This document shows, one piece after another, positions 46,209 through 57,703 of a stretch of DNA of 64,000 nt (the first letter of the stretch is position 1; every line of letters begins with the position of its first letter). The notes below the pieces were generated by a model that had not been told where the DNA came from, made no database searches, and was given only the letters and a program-made list of their open reading frames with translations. The DNA comes from Cristatella mucedo. Its lineage: Eukaryota; Bryozoa; Phylactolaemata; Cristatellidae. Made by a program: the position numbers and the translations under genes. The DNA lies in contig WPIO01000098.1 in assembly GCA_009760855.2 (NCBI GenBank), positions 879,501 to 943,500 on the forward strand, in the 5' to 3' direction.

Positions 46209-47297
46209 CACCAATAATAATAATAATAATAGCATTAATAATACATTTGATAAAACATTCTCAGAAAACTTGGTGTCTTCCTAGTCGCTTTAAATTTGCT
46301 GCAAACTAAACACGACCAAATGGTGAGTGGTATCATGCTTTATAAACAACATGAATAACTTGGTTAGGTAGAGACATGAACAGGGTCAGCATTTAAGTGT
46401 GGTTAGTAGCGTTAGGCACAGTGTCGGCAAACATAAGCAAATAAAGGACGAATCACACGGCCCACTAAATTGTATCATAGATAGATACTTTTTAAGTTCC
46501 TTTTAAATTTGGTCAAGTCAGGGGATGTCGAGATGCAAGTAGGAAATGAGTTCCAGGAATTGGGAGCATACGAACTAAATGCACGGCCTCCAAGGGATTT
46601 GAGGTTTGTACGAGGTATAGATAAATAGGCTAAGATTCAGAAAGCAGATGGTAGTCGCTTCGTCTGGTGGGGGCGTAGATCTGATAGGCAAGCGGGATTC
46701 GAAGAATAAAGGCTCCCACAAGTGAGTGACAAAACCTTGAGGTCGATCCGTTGCTTGACTGGTAACCAGTGCTGGTAGGCGAGAAGTGGTGTTTCGTGGC
46801 AACTTTAAAGCTCACATAGACAAGCCTAGCTGCAGAGTTTTACACCAGCTGTGAGCGTCTGCCTGCACATGCCAGTAGGCCAGAAAGCAGTGAGTTACAG
46901 AAGTCAAGACCGGATGTCACAAATGCATGCACCAACTTAGATGTGTCATCCTTATCTAAGCAAACCGGAATGATTTGAGCAACGTTACATTGCAGAAAGG
47001 AGGCAGACTTGATTGTGGAGATAATGTCGTTGTCTAGCGAAAGGCTTTTTTGGAACTTTGCATCTATAATTCGTGCAGATTTAACGGAAGATATGCTGGC
47101 AGAGCCGATTTTGAGCATTAGCCTTTCCTATCTCTGAATCACACTTAATTTTCCCATGACTAGTAAGATAGTTTTATGATCATTTAATTTAAGAAAATGT
47201 GCTGCCATCCATGTGTGGATGTCATCAATGCATGTAGCAAGATAGTTGAGAGAATTTGAGTTGCTCGAAAACTGGGAGGGATTTGGCTGAAGCTTAG
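46209..47297 (-). mobile_element. LINE family 1 copy with a readable empty site
   Basis: The left end is an (AAT)n tail and the right end is truncated at about 47,297. Frames with FVTSGLDFCNSLLSGL (46,840-47,118) and WMAAHFLKLNDHKTILLV (47,128-47,313) identify it. Units A (near 25,290) and D-proximal C (near 62,935) lack it. Homology with them resumes at 47,298 with GCATTGATCAATG. Confidence 0.92.
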
Positions 47298-47880
47298 AAG
47301 AAGCATTGATCAATGGGGAAGGTACGTTCGGTTTCGTTTAATTAGTACTATGGTGTTTGTGAGTTATGCAAGTTTTGAGCGATCCTGTTGATGCACCTCC
47401 TGCACTGTGTTTTTGGCTTGCTTACAACTAAACCTGGCAGATAGTATAAGGCTTGATAAGGAGAGTGCTATGTTGCATAGATATTTTATCAAAAGCTACA
47501 AATGCAGATGCCGAGTCCAAATTTGACCTTTTTTGAAGTTTGAAAACCTAGCACGTTCTACCCAGCGTGTTATTGATGCTATTCAAAGCTGCTATACGTT
47601 CGTTAATTCTTATCGTCGACTGCATAGAACACGGTCAGTGTTGCTAACTTAGACTTGTTTTGGGCTGGGGGAGAATTACCGACTGCAGGCAGTGTACGAG
47701 CTTTTGCAGCCACTTTGCAAAAACTGTAAAAGCCTGTGAATTTTGCGTGTTCCATATAATCTGAAATTAAAGCACAAAACTTGTTAAGTTTCCATGTGTC
47801 ATAATTTAGTCTTATTTTCAGTTCTGATGCTTTGCTGGCGGACACCCAGTGGTTTCTAAAGTTTGACAGTAGCCACGAAA

Positions 47881-47963
47881 GCATCTACCACTGTTGTATG
47901 TCCGATCTCTATCCTGATTGCTGATTACATTATAGAGATCCGACATCCAATAATGGTGGATCT
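47881..47963. other. Conserved stem-loop 1, copy C
   Basis: The arms are 47,881-47,912 and 47,932-47,963, with about 25 of 32 positions paired. The inner nine pairs next to the loop are perfect. The loop is CCTGATTGCTGATTACATT. Of the four direct copies this has the longest uninterrupted inner stem. Confidence 0.72.
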
Positions 47964-48251
47964 CTTGCACCAGATCTTTCTTTTAGTTTACCGTCATGTT
48001 CAAAATAGTACGGCATTTATATCTTGATTAGTGCTATTCGTATTTTAATTTCTGAGAACGCCCTGCATGTCTGTCGGGGCGGAATTGCTCGCCATGGTAA
48101 TGTGCAGGTTAAAGCTGCTTTCTGCCACTTTACTGCCGCTTCTGAGTTTCTGCAAGAGGCTGCCACATTGAACTGGCATAGCTAGGCATTTTAATTTCAG
48201 AAAAAGCTAGGATCGGCGATTCGATTTAAAAAGCATTTTTCAAATAAAAGT

Positions 48252-48322
48252 GCTGCTTTAGCTTTACTGTTAATCGTGATGTTAACTCTTCTTATCACGA
48301 AGTCCAGTATTGCTGTAGCCGC
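48252..48322. other. Conserved stem-loop 2, copy C
   Basis: About 20 of 30 arm positions pair. The inner arms are TCGTGAT and ATCACGA. Compared with unit B, a C-G pair has become a G-C pair, which needs a change in both arms. Confidence 0.65.
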
Positions 48323-48671
48323 AATTCGTAATGCTGTAAGTAACCATTCAGCTTTGGCTAACGGGATAGGATCAAATGGCTCAATTCGGTCGAAAACGTC
48401 TTTAGATGTCAAGCCCGTCAGTGGCAGTGTTAAGTGTCCGAGTATGCTGTTCCTTTGCAAAGTTAAGCCTTTCAGCTGACCTTCATATTTTGCTATGCCT
48501 ATACCGATAGAGGATTAGAGAGCGAATATCTGTTGGCATACTACAGAATTAAGAAATAAGACTGAATCTAATGTATTTAAAATAACTACTTTTTAGTCTA
48601 TTTGCATTTCTCTTTAATCATCATATTCCAGGGATTTTTTGCAGCAAGGCTACAAACGGAGATATATGTAC

Positions 48672-48722
48672 AGACACAGACGCACACACAAACTGACCTG
48701 CACATACACACCGACACACACT

Positions 48723-48775
<53 letters not shown>

Positions 48776-48815
48776 GTATATGTTATTATATTTATATATG
48801 TATATATATTTATAA
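48672..48815. repeat. (AC)n/(AT)n compound microsatellite
   Basis: ACAC-rich start, an uninterrupted AC run of about 21 copies (48,724-48,765), then AT-rich repeats. Confidence 0.97.
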
Positions 48816-49376
48816 AAAAAAATGCAATATGAATGTAATCGAGGATATTTTATTCGGATGAGCACACTTATTCAGTATGAAAATGCCACGTACTTATGTG
48901 TACAGTTTCTCATCCTCGGAGCGAATGAAAAGTGTTGCAGGATTCATTTGAGCAGGCCTCGTTCTCGTAATCATGCTTTCTTCTATAACTTTCAGGTGAG
49001 CAGCTGAAAGCCGTTTTATTACCCTACTCTTCGTCGCACAGGCAGATTACCAGCCTCAAATTCACCAGACATGGTGTACACATTCCAGTCTTCTTTAATT
49101 TATGGTTTTCCGTTCTACTTGCATTCCACTCGACGCGTAGCATGTCTAAAACAAATATTACATAGGTACGTTAAGTCCACAGCTTCTGCCGTAAATATTG
49201 ACTGCACTGGTTTCTATATAGAAACTGGCTGTGGGCATTCGGCTGATATTAATGAAAATCGTGTAAGCAGCGAGTAGATAGCATTGGAAATACCGTCAGT
49301 TTTGCAAAATTATTATTTATATCGGACTTTCTACTGGCTAAGAATCTTTTGAATTTTCTGTGGCTTTCAGTTAATA

Positions 49377-49545
49377 TAATAATATAGTTCATTTGTATAG
49401 CGCCCTAAGAGAACTAAATCTCTATTCAGGCGCTTCTCATATGCCTCAGCGCTCGAGCCCACGACCTCAGCCAGACCTTAGACGGGGCACCTTAGCCACT
49501 GGACCAAGCGAGCACCTTAGCCACTGGACCAACCCAGCTCGGCTA
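49377..49545 (-). mobile_element. SINE-2: tRNA-like head with LINE-type tail
   Basis: On the minus strand there is an A box TGGTCCAGTGG (plus-strand CCACTGGACCA at 49,521-49,531) and a B box-like GGGCTCGAGC (49,451-49,460). The end resembles the LINE family 1 3' end (GATTTAGTTCTCTTAGGGCG) and is followed by AT-rich sequence. A 26-bp stretch carrying the A box is duplicated in tandem (first copy 49,495-49,505). Confidence 0.8.
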
Positions 49546-49799
49546 AATATGGAATCTCATTCTCTATTCATTACTAGTGACAACTGCATTTTCATGTGTA
49601 CAAATACGTGAGCTGTTAAGAAAATCATGTTTTTGCTGAAGATAACAGGACTCTTACCTCATTAAATGCTAAGAAAATCATATTTTCCCTTCCGCATTTA
49701 AATGCCATCCTTCCTTGTAGAGACTGGACTATTACTGCTTACTCGATAACTGATTCGCTTCAGATTTGCTGTCTTTAACCGGTGCTCGTTTTTGTCTGT

Positions 49800-50690
49800 C
49801 GATTATTATTCTTTCGAATGGAGAGCTTTATCCTGGAAATCCTTAAAAATAGACGACATGGAAACTATAAGCTTTGATAGTTTGAAGTCACGCTTATTGA
49901 GATTCGGTGGAAACAAGCTTTGGGCGTCGTCGCTCATCCGCCCACATCAAGTCTTGGAAGACCATGTTTTTAGGGACGCAGGTCACTGCGCTCAGGTGCC
50001 GTAAGGACTCCTCGTCTGACTATGGCGTGCCGCCACAGCACCCAACGGTCCGGTCGGGATTGTGGCGTGCGACACCTCGCAAGCAAGCACCGGAAGACCT
50101 CAGCATAAGGCAGACCATAGGGACTGGGGGGGGATTACTGAGTTGGCCGGTAAGCCTAAGAAACCATGCCCTCCTTCTGAGTGCTAGCGAACGGCAAGTA
50201 TTTTGAGGTGAAGTGTTGCAAGTATACACGAACCAGTAGAGTTCGATGAGAGTATTGCGGCATGCAGAAATAGGGCAGCTTTAGGCACCAGCGGTGCCCC
50301 GACTTCGACTTTGGCAGTCGAGCCGTGTCTGAAGGAAACTCTACAAGCTTGTAAAAATTTGCCAGCAGTCGGGAAGGCTTACCTGCAGCAATCGAAGTTC
50401 CCTATCAAGGAAAAAACAGTCGCACCAAATCTCGGATTTAGGCAATCTGAGACCATGCAAGGTACTGACGTAGTTCTTGGATTCGTTCGCCAGCAGCTCA
50501 GGAATCTCTCTGATGCGCAGGGACATGATAGCAGCCGCTCCCCGGGCAACCTCACACTCACCACTTTCAAGGCGAGAACATCATTACCTGCATCAGGACA
50601 GCCCTCTCTGTGGCCCACACCGGGGTCTGAAAGCCTTTGGACGTGCCAGTAAAATAAGACAGGTCGTCTGCCAAGATTAAGATAGAGCAA
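49800..50690 (-). mobile_element. LINE with restriction-like endonuclease, copy C, 3' part
   Basis: Matches the unit A and B elements from RT motif C leftward. The minus-strand reading at about 50,650-50,678 gives ILADDLSYF, so the catalytic Asp pair (50,663-50,668) is intact here. The segment near 50,215 (GAGGTGAAGTGTTGCAAG) matches 4,083 in unit A and 29,633 in unit B. I could not find a recognisable endonuclease domain. The 5' part continues at 55,285 after a 4.6-kb insertion. Confidence 0.65.
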
Positions 50691-51557
50691 AATAGTTACT
50701 CAATGCCGGAAAATTCCGCTAACTCATGTTAAACAAATAGCTTTGAAAATTTAAGTTATTCAATAAAATAGATTATTAAGTATTCATATTTTTGTGGATG
50801 TCAATGAAAAATAGAAATAAAAAGAACTAATTATAAATTGAGCTTCTAGCCGCCGGGCCACACGTATCTGTGTGGATTCCTTGTGGATTGAGGTTCTGTT
50901 TGTTACAAACATATTGTCTGGCTCCCACGTCCGGAGAGAAATTAGCCGCTAAAGCAAAGCTGGTGACGCGGCTAGGTTCTATCATCGCTCATCAGTTTTA
51001 AATCTTCCTAGCGGCAGTTAGGCGACAGCAAGCAGAACACCGAAGTGGGTTCACGGGGCTTATTCACTCGGACACCGCAGCGAGCCAGTGAGCGTCTGCT
51101 CTGCCCAGCGTCCTCTAAGTAACACGGCGGGCATTTGCCGCTTGTTACTTATGTTCTCTGCCATAAATCATAACACCTCCTAAAGCAATAGCAGTGTCAC
51201 ATTCTCAAAATAACCACCACAAATGAAATTTTTTCTGACATCTCTAAATAGGTACTCATAATTATGACAACTCGGGAATTAAGCATCTCAACACTGGGCC
51301 AGGTATATTTTTGTGGATTTAGGGAGTATTGTGGTAGTGTTTGTTAAAACCGTAGTTTGCGGCTACGTCCAGATAGAACGAAACCGAAATACCCCTTCAT
51401 CTCGCGATCAAATATGGCTACCACATAGTATGATAGTTAGACAGCTCAATTACAATACATTCCGTCTTTAACTGCCTTGTCATTTAACACAAGGATAGAT
51501 AAAAGCCTTTCGGAGGCAAATCACAGCCAGGCCGTGGCTAATCAGCCTGCTCCACTT

Positions 51558-51625
51558 AATAATGATAAACTTTGTAAAGCTCTCTCACCGAACTCAATTT
51601 CTTTCTAGGCGCTTTACCTGTGGCA
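51558..51625 (-). mobile_element. LINE family 1 3' tail
   Basis: TAATAATGATAAACTTTG, then CTCAATTTCTTTCTAGGCGC. Very short copy. Confidence 0.65.
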
Positions 51626-51969
51626 TGAACTTAATGCATCACCGAGCCCATACATCTTTCCATCGCGGAACCGTCTCAGGTGCAGTACCAGTTTCTGCCA
51701 CCGCACGGGGCTTCCGGGCATTCGCCCTAACTCAGGCCGTTGCCTCGTTATTGTCAGCCGTCGTCTCATGAACTGCGACCGCTGTCGCCTCGCTCGTTGC
51801 CGTAAGACCGAGGCTCGAGTGTTCTCTCCTGTACGACTGCCTCGAAAATCAACGGTGCACCGATGCACAGTTCACCCGGCTCGCCCACGCAGCTTTTATT
51901 GCCTGAGCTGCATCACATCAGAGAGCAGAACGTGACTGAGACCGTTAGTGCCAACTTTCTGGCCACCGC

Positions 51970-52263
<294 letters not shown>

Positions 52264-52490
52264 TCAACCAGTGGCTCTCCTGCCGCAGCCACCCCTGCTG
52301 TTGCCTCTGCGGGCTCTGCCGTCGCCTCTGCGGGCTCCACCGGCGTCTCTGATGGCTCTGCCTTCGTCGCCCGGCACACCGCTGGCAATTGCTGCTGCCG
52401 CTTTCCTTTGCTTCTGTCGGCCTCCTCTGTCTGATCGGCGTTTATCTTATTCGAGCGCAGCTGCGGTGCTTTTCCAGCCGCCAGCTACTA

Positions 52491-52691
52491 TCACTTCTGC
52501 ACTATCGCCTCTGCTTTCCTGGCACTGTGCAAGTCCGACCGCCGAAGCGTGTCCTCATCTTCAGGACTTTCGAACACCTTTACAAATGTCGCACGCAGCC
52601 TGGCGTAGTCATAATACACCGAGTCACGACGGCTCGCAGCGAAAGTTAATGCACCGCCTGCCAGGAACGCAAATGCATGCACGCGCCACAA
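52491..52691 (-). pseudogene. Gag-like fragment (uncertain)
   Basis: A 66-codon minus-strand frame contains LAGGALTFAA followed by DYARLRATFVKVFESP. This resembles the pattern in Ty3/gypsy-type Gag where a (G)xA-L-xF segment precedes a Y-xx-L-xxx-L/F-xxx-F helix. Short and without neighbours that confirm it. Confidence 0.35.
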
Positions 52692-54164
52692 ACTTGAATC
52701 GAGACCTCTTTAATTATGTCTCCGCTCATATGCGAGCCACCAGCTTAAGAATTCGCGCCCGGCGTGATGAGGGCATGTCGTCGCCATCACGTCGTTCCGC
52801 CCTCCTCCCCACGAAATTCCGTCGGCCCAACGGGTGCGCTCCTCGCCTGCAAGTGACGACTCCTTTCCAACCAATTTACTTTCTGCTTGTGCGTTGGCCT
52901 GAAGCACGCTATCTTCCGTACTCTCTCCCTTTTCTCCTACTCACTTATCAACTAGCGCTTCGCAGCTGCTTATACGACGGCTCGTCGTGTTGCGACCACA
53001 ATATCCGTGCGTACGCTCCTTTGCTCGTGTCGCCTGAATGTGATCGACACCGTCGTCGTCGTTAAAACCGCAACTACTTGCTCGAAGGGGGTCTTCGCTC
53101 GTCCTTGCGCCACAGCCGCTCCCCCGAGCCCCCCCCCCGCAGTAGATTTCCATAATCGAAATATATAAATACTATTTAATATAAATAAATAAATGTAAAT
53201 ATATAGATATTCGAGAATCATCTCTTGACACTGGCAACGTTTCAGCCTCTGCCAGAATAGCTTGCAGTCTGACATTCTTCCTAGGAACTGATACGCGACA
53301 GCACGCAGATTGCTGGAGCGGGATCAAAGATGTTTAATCACACGGACGCCGCAGTGGGCCATGACCGCCTGTCCTTCCCGGCGTCCTCGACGTAACCAAG
53401 TGGGTTATTGCCATCCATTACTTATATATCATTGTCATAAATCAAAACAGCCCATAAACCAACGACTGTGTCATAATCTCAAAATAGCCACAAAATGTTT
53501 CGGCTTATATCTAGAGAATAAATACGAACAAGAAAAATTAATTAGAAAATGAGCTTCTCGCCGCCGGGCCAGGTGTATTTTAGTGAATTTACGAAGGAGT
53601 GAGGTACAGTTTGTTACAAAACGTAGTCTGTGGCTTCCACGTTTACGCAGCACTAAGCCGCAAACGAAATGCCCGTTACGGTGCTAGTCTCAGCCGTTGC
53701 TCGATGGCGACTGTGGTGACGCTAGGGACGCCCAACAGCAGTAGCACGGCTAGTTTAACAGGCAACCTGAAATTGCGGGATAGCTGTGGTAGACGACAAA
53801 TGAATTGTCGCCTTCTTAGCTTTGAGGATTCTTCCAGCAATAAGGTCAATAATGCATGGTGATTGAAGCGATAGAAGCCATGCATAGTGTGGTAAATTCC
53901 GGGCTTAGTATGCAAGGCAGTGGAGAGTACTGAGTTCACAGACCATCCCGTTTTAAAATACTTTGAAGAAGCGTTACCTATATTCGTCCAAGTGAGTACC
54001 GTAACGACAGACGCGGCAGCCCTAATATCTGCTGCCGAACGTCATCAGGCAGAGCACTATAAGCATTAATTTACTATACCTAGAGAACGCTCTACCACCA
54101 GGACCATCCTCAGAGAGATTTAAAATATTCCCTTCTATCTATCGATTTACAACGTATCGCGTCT

Positions 54165-54345
54165 GTAACTCTACGATGCCTCGAATACTACGTGGATGCT
54201 TCGAAGGAGAGTTTTGTATAGCCCACTCATTGGCTAAGCGGCTTTCAGTACTCATTAATTAGCCAATATACCTCAACTCTCGCAACAGGGAGAATTTAGG
54301 AATCCTAGTAGAGTCATGAGAGCAGTAGAGTGGTGATTAGCACGA
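54165..54345 (-). mobile_element. LINE family 2 3'-end fragment
   Basis: GGAGAGTTTTGTATAGCCCA and the following bases match the 3' untranslated region at 22,130-22,290. It ends at the junction with the plus-strand LINE family 1 copy at 54,352. Confidence 0.8.
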
Positions 54346-54351
54346 AATTAT

Positions 54352-55267
54352 TATTTGGAAATGCTGACGCTCAAAATTGGCTCTGCCAGCATATCTCCTG
54401 TCAAATCAGCTCGAAATCTAGGTGTCATATTCCAAAGCGACCTCTCGTTAGACGACCATATCAGCTCCACGGTCAAATCTGCCTATTTTCAGCTTCATAA
54501 TATTGCTAAAATTCGGGCTTGTTTAGATAAGGATACCACATCTAAGTTGGTCCATGCATTCGTGACATCTCGTTTCGACTTCTGCAACTCACTGCTTACT
54601 GGCCTACCAGCATGTGCGATCAGGCGATTGCAGCTGGTGCAAAACTCGGCAGCTAGACTTGTCTGTCGTGAGCGTCGCAGTTGCCCCATTACTCCACTTC
54701 TCGCCGACCTGCACTGGCTACCAGTCAAGCCACGAATTGGCTTCAAGGTTTTGTCGCTCACTTTTAGGTCTCTTCATTCTATGGCTCCAGCCTATCTCTC
54801 CGACATACTCCCCAATCAGGCCAAGCATCGTACCACCCGCTTTTCGGAATCCAACAGTCTAGAAATACCTCGTACAAACCTCAAATCCTTTGGAGACCAT
54901 GCATTTAGTTCGTATGCTCCCAAAGCCTGGAACTCTCTCCCGACCTGCGTCAGAACATCCCCTGACCTGACCACATTTAAAAGGAACTTAAAAACACACC
55001 TATTGAGGACAGCATTGAGTGGGTCCCTGTGATTCGTCATTCACGTGCTTATGCGTGCTGACACTGTGCATGCTGCCACTAACCGCATTTGCATGCTGAC
55101 CCTGTGCATGTCACCCCTCACCATGTTATTTATTTTGTTTGATTTTCAAGCATGATTTTACTTACCATTTAATTGCATTTCCCATTGCAGCAAATGTAAA
55201 GCACCTAGAAAGAGATTAAGTTCTCTGATGGTGCTTTATCAAGTACATTATTATTATTATTTTTATT
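54352..55267 (+). mobile_element. LINE family 1 copy, plus strand, youngest-looking
   Basis: 5'-truncated copy with an open C-terminal ORF, a 235-bp 3' untranslated region (CTAGAAAGAGATTAAGTTCT) and an (ATT)n tail ending at 55,267. It is part of the 4.6-kb insertion that splits LINE copy C. Confidence 0.95.
54361..55032 (+). CDS. LINE family 1 ORF, C-terminal part (about 224 codons)
   Basis: Open frame covering the region after the RT in a CR1/L2-like retrotransposon. Motifs in order: ARNLGVIFQSDLSLDDH, KLVHAFVTSRFDFCNSLL, LQLVQNSAARLVCRER, PLLADLHWLPVKPRIGFK, MAPAYLSDIL, TRFSESNSLEIPRTNL, APKAWNSLPTCVR and a natural stop at 55,030-55,032. The true start lies upstream and is lost, so I give the first in-element codon. 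The frame is intact, unlike all other family 1 copies here. Confidence 0.92.
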   Translation: MLTLKIGSASISPVKSARNLGVIFQSDLSLDDHISSTVKSAYFQLHNIAKIRACLDKDTTSKLVHAFVTSRFDFCNSLLTGLPACAIRRLQLVQNSAARLVCRERRSCPITPLLADLHWLPVKPRIGFKVLSLTFRSLHSMAPAYLSDILPNQAKHRTTRFSESNSLEIPRTNLKSFGDHAFSSYAPKAWNSLPTCVRTSPDLTTFKRNLKTHLLRTALSGSL

Positions 55268-55300
55268 AGCTCAGGACAACTAGTTAGGGTTTGCCCTTGT

Positions 55301-55470
55301 CAGCAGCCCGATTGCAGCTTTTAGAGCGGGAAGAGCAGTGATGATCTGTCAAAATGTTACGGGTTGGCCGTCATCAGGATGTGCTATACTCAGCAGCCCG
55401 ATTGCTGTTTATTGAGCGAGAGGAGCAGTGATGATCGGTCAGAATGTTACGGGTTGGCCGTGGTCATTCC
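55301..55470. repeat. Tandem duplication, 91-bp unit, two copies
   Basis: CAGCAGCCCGATTGC recurs at 55,301 and 55,392, and AATGTTACGGGTTGGCCGT follows in both copies. Confidence 0.9.
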
Positions 55471-55979
55471 TCTAATGGATCAGGAACGTGCCACCAGTTG
55501 TTCACACTAAATGAACGTTTTCAATGAGGAGCAGTCCATTCAGAATGCTGACCATAAGCCAGCACTCACGGTGTACCAGGCGTAGCTGGTGGTATTTCAA
55601 ACGGTCAGCATACCAGACTGATGTTACTGACTCTGAGAAGGCGTTCGGCGACGGTGTACTCTAAGAGTAGTGATATGAGGCTTGTGAGCTGAACCCATTG
55701 AGAAGAGATCGTAGCTTGCAGGATAGAGTCCAAGGGGTAGCTATTTATTGGTCGAGCCGGTTATTAGGCTGTCCCTTAGGAGCATCAAGCCACCAGGTCA
55801 CCGGAGAAAACGTTGACATGATTAAGAAGAATCTTCCGGGTGGACCTCGTACTGTTTGTCACTTACAACCACAGCATTTACTGGAAACCTCTCTTGTCCC
55901 AAGGCCGCAGCATACAAGGAGAAGGTTACTTTCGCAGTGACGGAGGCTGCTCCGGATGGATGTGGCCTGGCTTTCGCTA

Positions 55980-56130
55980 AAAAGAAATTCATTTATATAG
56001 CGCCCCAAGAGAACTTAATCTCTATTCAGGCGCTTCACATATGTCTCGGGGGCTCGAGCCCATGACCTCAGTCAGACCTTGGTTGGGGCGAGTACCTTAA
56101 CCACTAGACCAAACCAGCTCGCTTCTGAAC
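55980..56130 (-). mobile_element. SINE-2: tRNA-like head with LINE-type tail
   Basis: B box-like GGCTCGAGCC (56,051-56,060), an A box reading CCACTAGACCA on the plus strand (56,101-56,111), and the LINE-like end ATTTATATAGCGCCCCAAGA at the left. Same family as 49,377-49,545. Confidence 0.82.
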
Positions 56131-57304
56131 ATGCCATCAGCAAGGTACAGCCACTCTTCCCTGAGGAACAGCACTAAGGCAACAAAATCAGGCCAGTTTT
56201 TGGCCTGCATATTGTACCGTGTACGAGGCAACGTTAGGTCCACGGACTCATGAGACGACAGATGAGAGGCTCAGCTGACGATAGCGACTTCTAGGATATA
56301 ACGTGGTGGAAACTCATCTGGAGGCGTGTCGCGCAGCGATGTGGTCGGCGGGGGAGGTATACTGGCTCTTACCATCGAACGGCAGCATGCTTCGGAGATG
56401 TGAGTTCGTCAAGTAAGCGGACCAGAAGACAAGTCGGCAAGCTGACGTCTTAGAGACCCAAAGAATTGGGCAGGCGATAACGGCAAGCAGCGTAGTAACG
56501 TAAGGTAAGCAACGTAATCGTATGTATAAATAATCCGCTTGTCATTGAATCCTCGGAGCACTCAAATTGCTTTCTGGGAATTTTCCGTGTGTAGCGCCCT
56601 GCTGGCTTTGGCTGAATTTTAGCGCGACCAAGAGCTGTTCGGCGGCGGGCTAGAGCCCCTTTGTCCTAGAGCAGTGAGCCAGAGAGGAGCGTCAGTGCGG
56701 TTAGAGAGGAAGCGCTTAGGAGCAGGCCAGGAAGCTCGGAGACGAGCAGCGGCGATTCGGCCTTTAGAATTGGTCCGATACTCGCGGAAGCTGCTGATAG
56801 ATGTTGGCTGGCCTGTCAACCCCCGCCTTCCCTCTTCCCAAGAAAGAAGCGTCTGGAACCCATTCGCCATTCAAGCTGGACGGAGGTGCCCTGCCAGTGG
56901 CCTGGGAACGGTAGTCATTCCTTTCCGTAATGGTCAAAGGTGTCCGGGCCCAATACCACTAAGCTCTTGCCCCATTGTCTCAGCCAAGCATTTAAGAGTC
57001 GAGCGACGCTCGCTCTGGGTCTTTTTGCCTCGTGTCTTTTGGTCTTTGGTCCGGCTCTGCGCCTCGACGCCGTCGGGCACTCGTTTCTCTAAAAAGCGAG
57101 GGAGGAGGGCGGGCTGTCCGCCGACGATGGACGGAACAAGACGAGACAGCGCTAGGAGGATTCGGTGGAACCCCACCGAATACGGTCGTATCGCGCCCGA
57201 GCTGGCATTTTGTTTGTTCTTTTGTGTTTTGTGTTTCTTTTGTGTCGTGTGTGTGCGCGCTAGCACGTGCTCTCGGCATAGGGATTTGCCGGCGCGAGCT
57301 AGGC

Positions 57305-57670
57305 GTAGTTGGCGTGTGTGGAGCTCTAGTTCACCGGGTAGGGTTTAGGCTCCGGGTCGCGCTTCAGTGTGGAGAAGTATTTCCTCCGCAGGAGTGCTTG
57401 AGTTGGCGTGTGTGGAGTATTCCGGTCGCACTGGTGGAAACCGAGTTCTAGTTCACCGGGTAGGGTTTAGACTCCGGTTCGCACTTCAGTGTGGAGAAGT
57501 ACTCCCTCCGCTCGAGTGTTTAAGTTGGCGTGTTTGGGGTATTCTCTCGGCACAGGTGGGAACGGATTCCTAGTTCACCGGTTAGGGTTTAGGGTCCGGG
57601 TCGCGCTTAGTGTAGAGGAGTATTCCCTCCGCAAGAGTGTTGAACGTGCGAGGAGTGTGGAGATAAAGCT
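57305..57670. repeat. 121-bp sub-repeats in the LTR, three copies
   Basis: TAGTTCACCGG starts at 57,328, 57,449 and 57,571, giving steps of 121 and 122. Each is followed by a GTAGGGTTTAG-like stretch, GTGTGGAGAAGTA (or a variant) and TCCCTCCGC (or a variant). Confidence 0.92.
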
Positions 57671-57703
57671 GAACTAGACGCTCAGCGACTTTGTGCGCTT
57701 GCG

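Larger units (their letters stand above)
25396..47384 (+). repeat. Macro-repeat unit B (about 22.0 kb)
   Basis: Second collinear copy of the macro-repeat. It keeps the stem-loop block, the restriction-endonuclease LINE, a much enlarged satellite array, the promoter-like block at 39.7-40.6 kb and block v. Insertions private to this unit include an L2 copy at 46,209-47,297, an L2 tail at 40,795-40,888 and a SINE near 44,640. It also holds an inverted copy of the stem-loop block at 31,790-32,500 inside the satellite. Identity to unit A is roughly 60-70% by eye in the conserved blocks. Confidence 0.75.
55285..56500 (-). mobile_element. LINE with restriction-like endonuclease, copy C, 5' part
   Basis: 55,670-55,980 matches 5,450-5,680 of unit A (AAGAAGAATCTTCCGGGTGG with AAGAAGAATCTCCCGGACG). 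56,200-56,490 matches 38,600-38,850 of unit B. A SINE-2 lies in between at 55,980-56,130. No RT motif was seen in this part, so it represents the N-terminal or 5' region of the element. Confidence 0.55.

Noticed and set aside
48650-48865. A 71-codon minus-strand frame of Val-Cys and Ile-Tyr repeats
   Set aside because: Translation of the (AC)n/(AT)n microsatellite.
56674-57348. A 224-codon open frame in GC-rich sequence
   Set aside because: It lies wholly inside the solo LTR and crosses into the 121-bp sub-repeats. Overlapping frames on both strands are also open, as expected in GC-rich non-coding DNA.
57582-57594. Telomere-like TTAGGGTTTAGGG
   Set aside because: It is a single occurrence within one of three LTR sub-repeats, and the others read GTAGGGTTTAG at the same place. 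It is a point variant, not an interstitial telomere.
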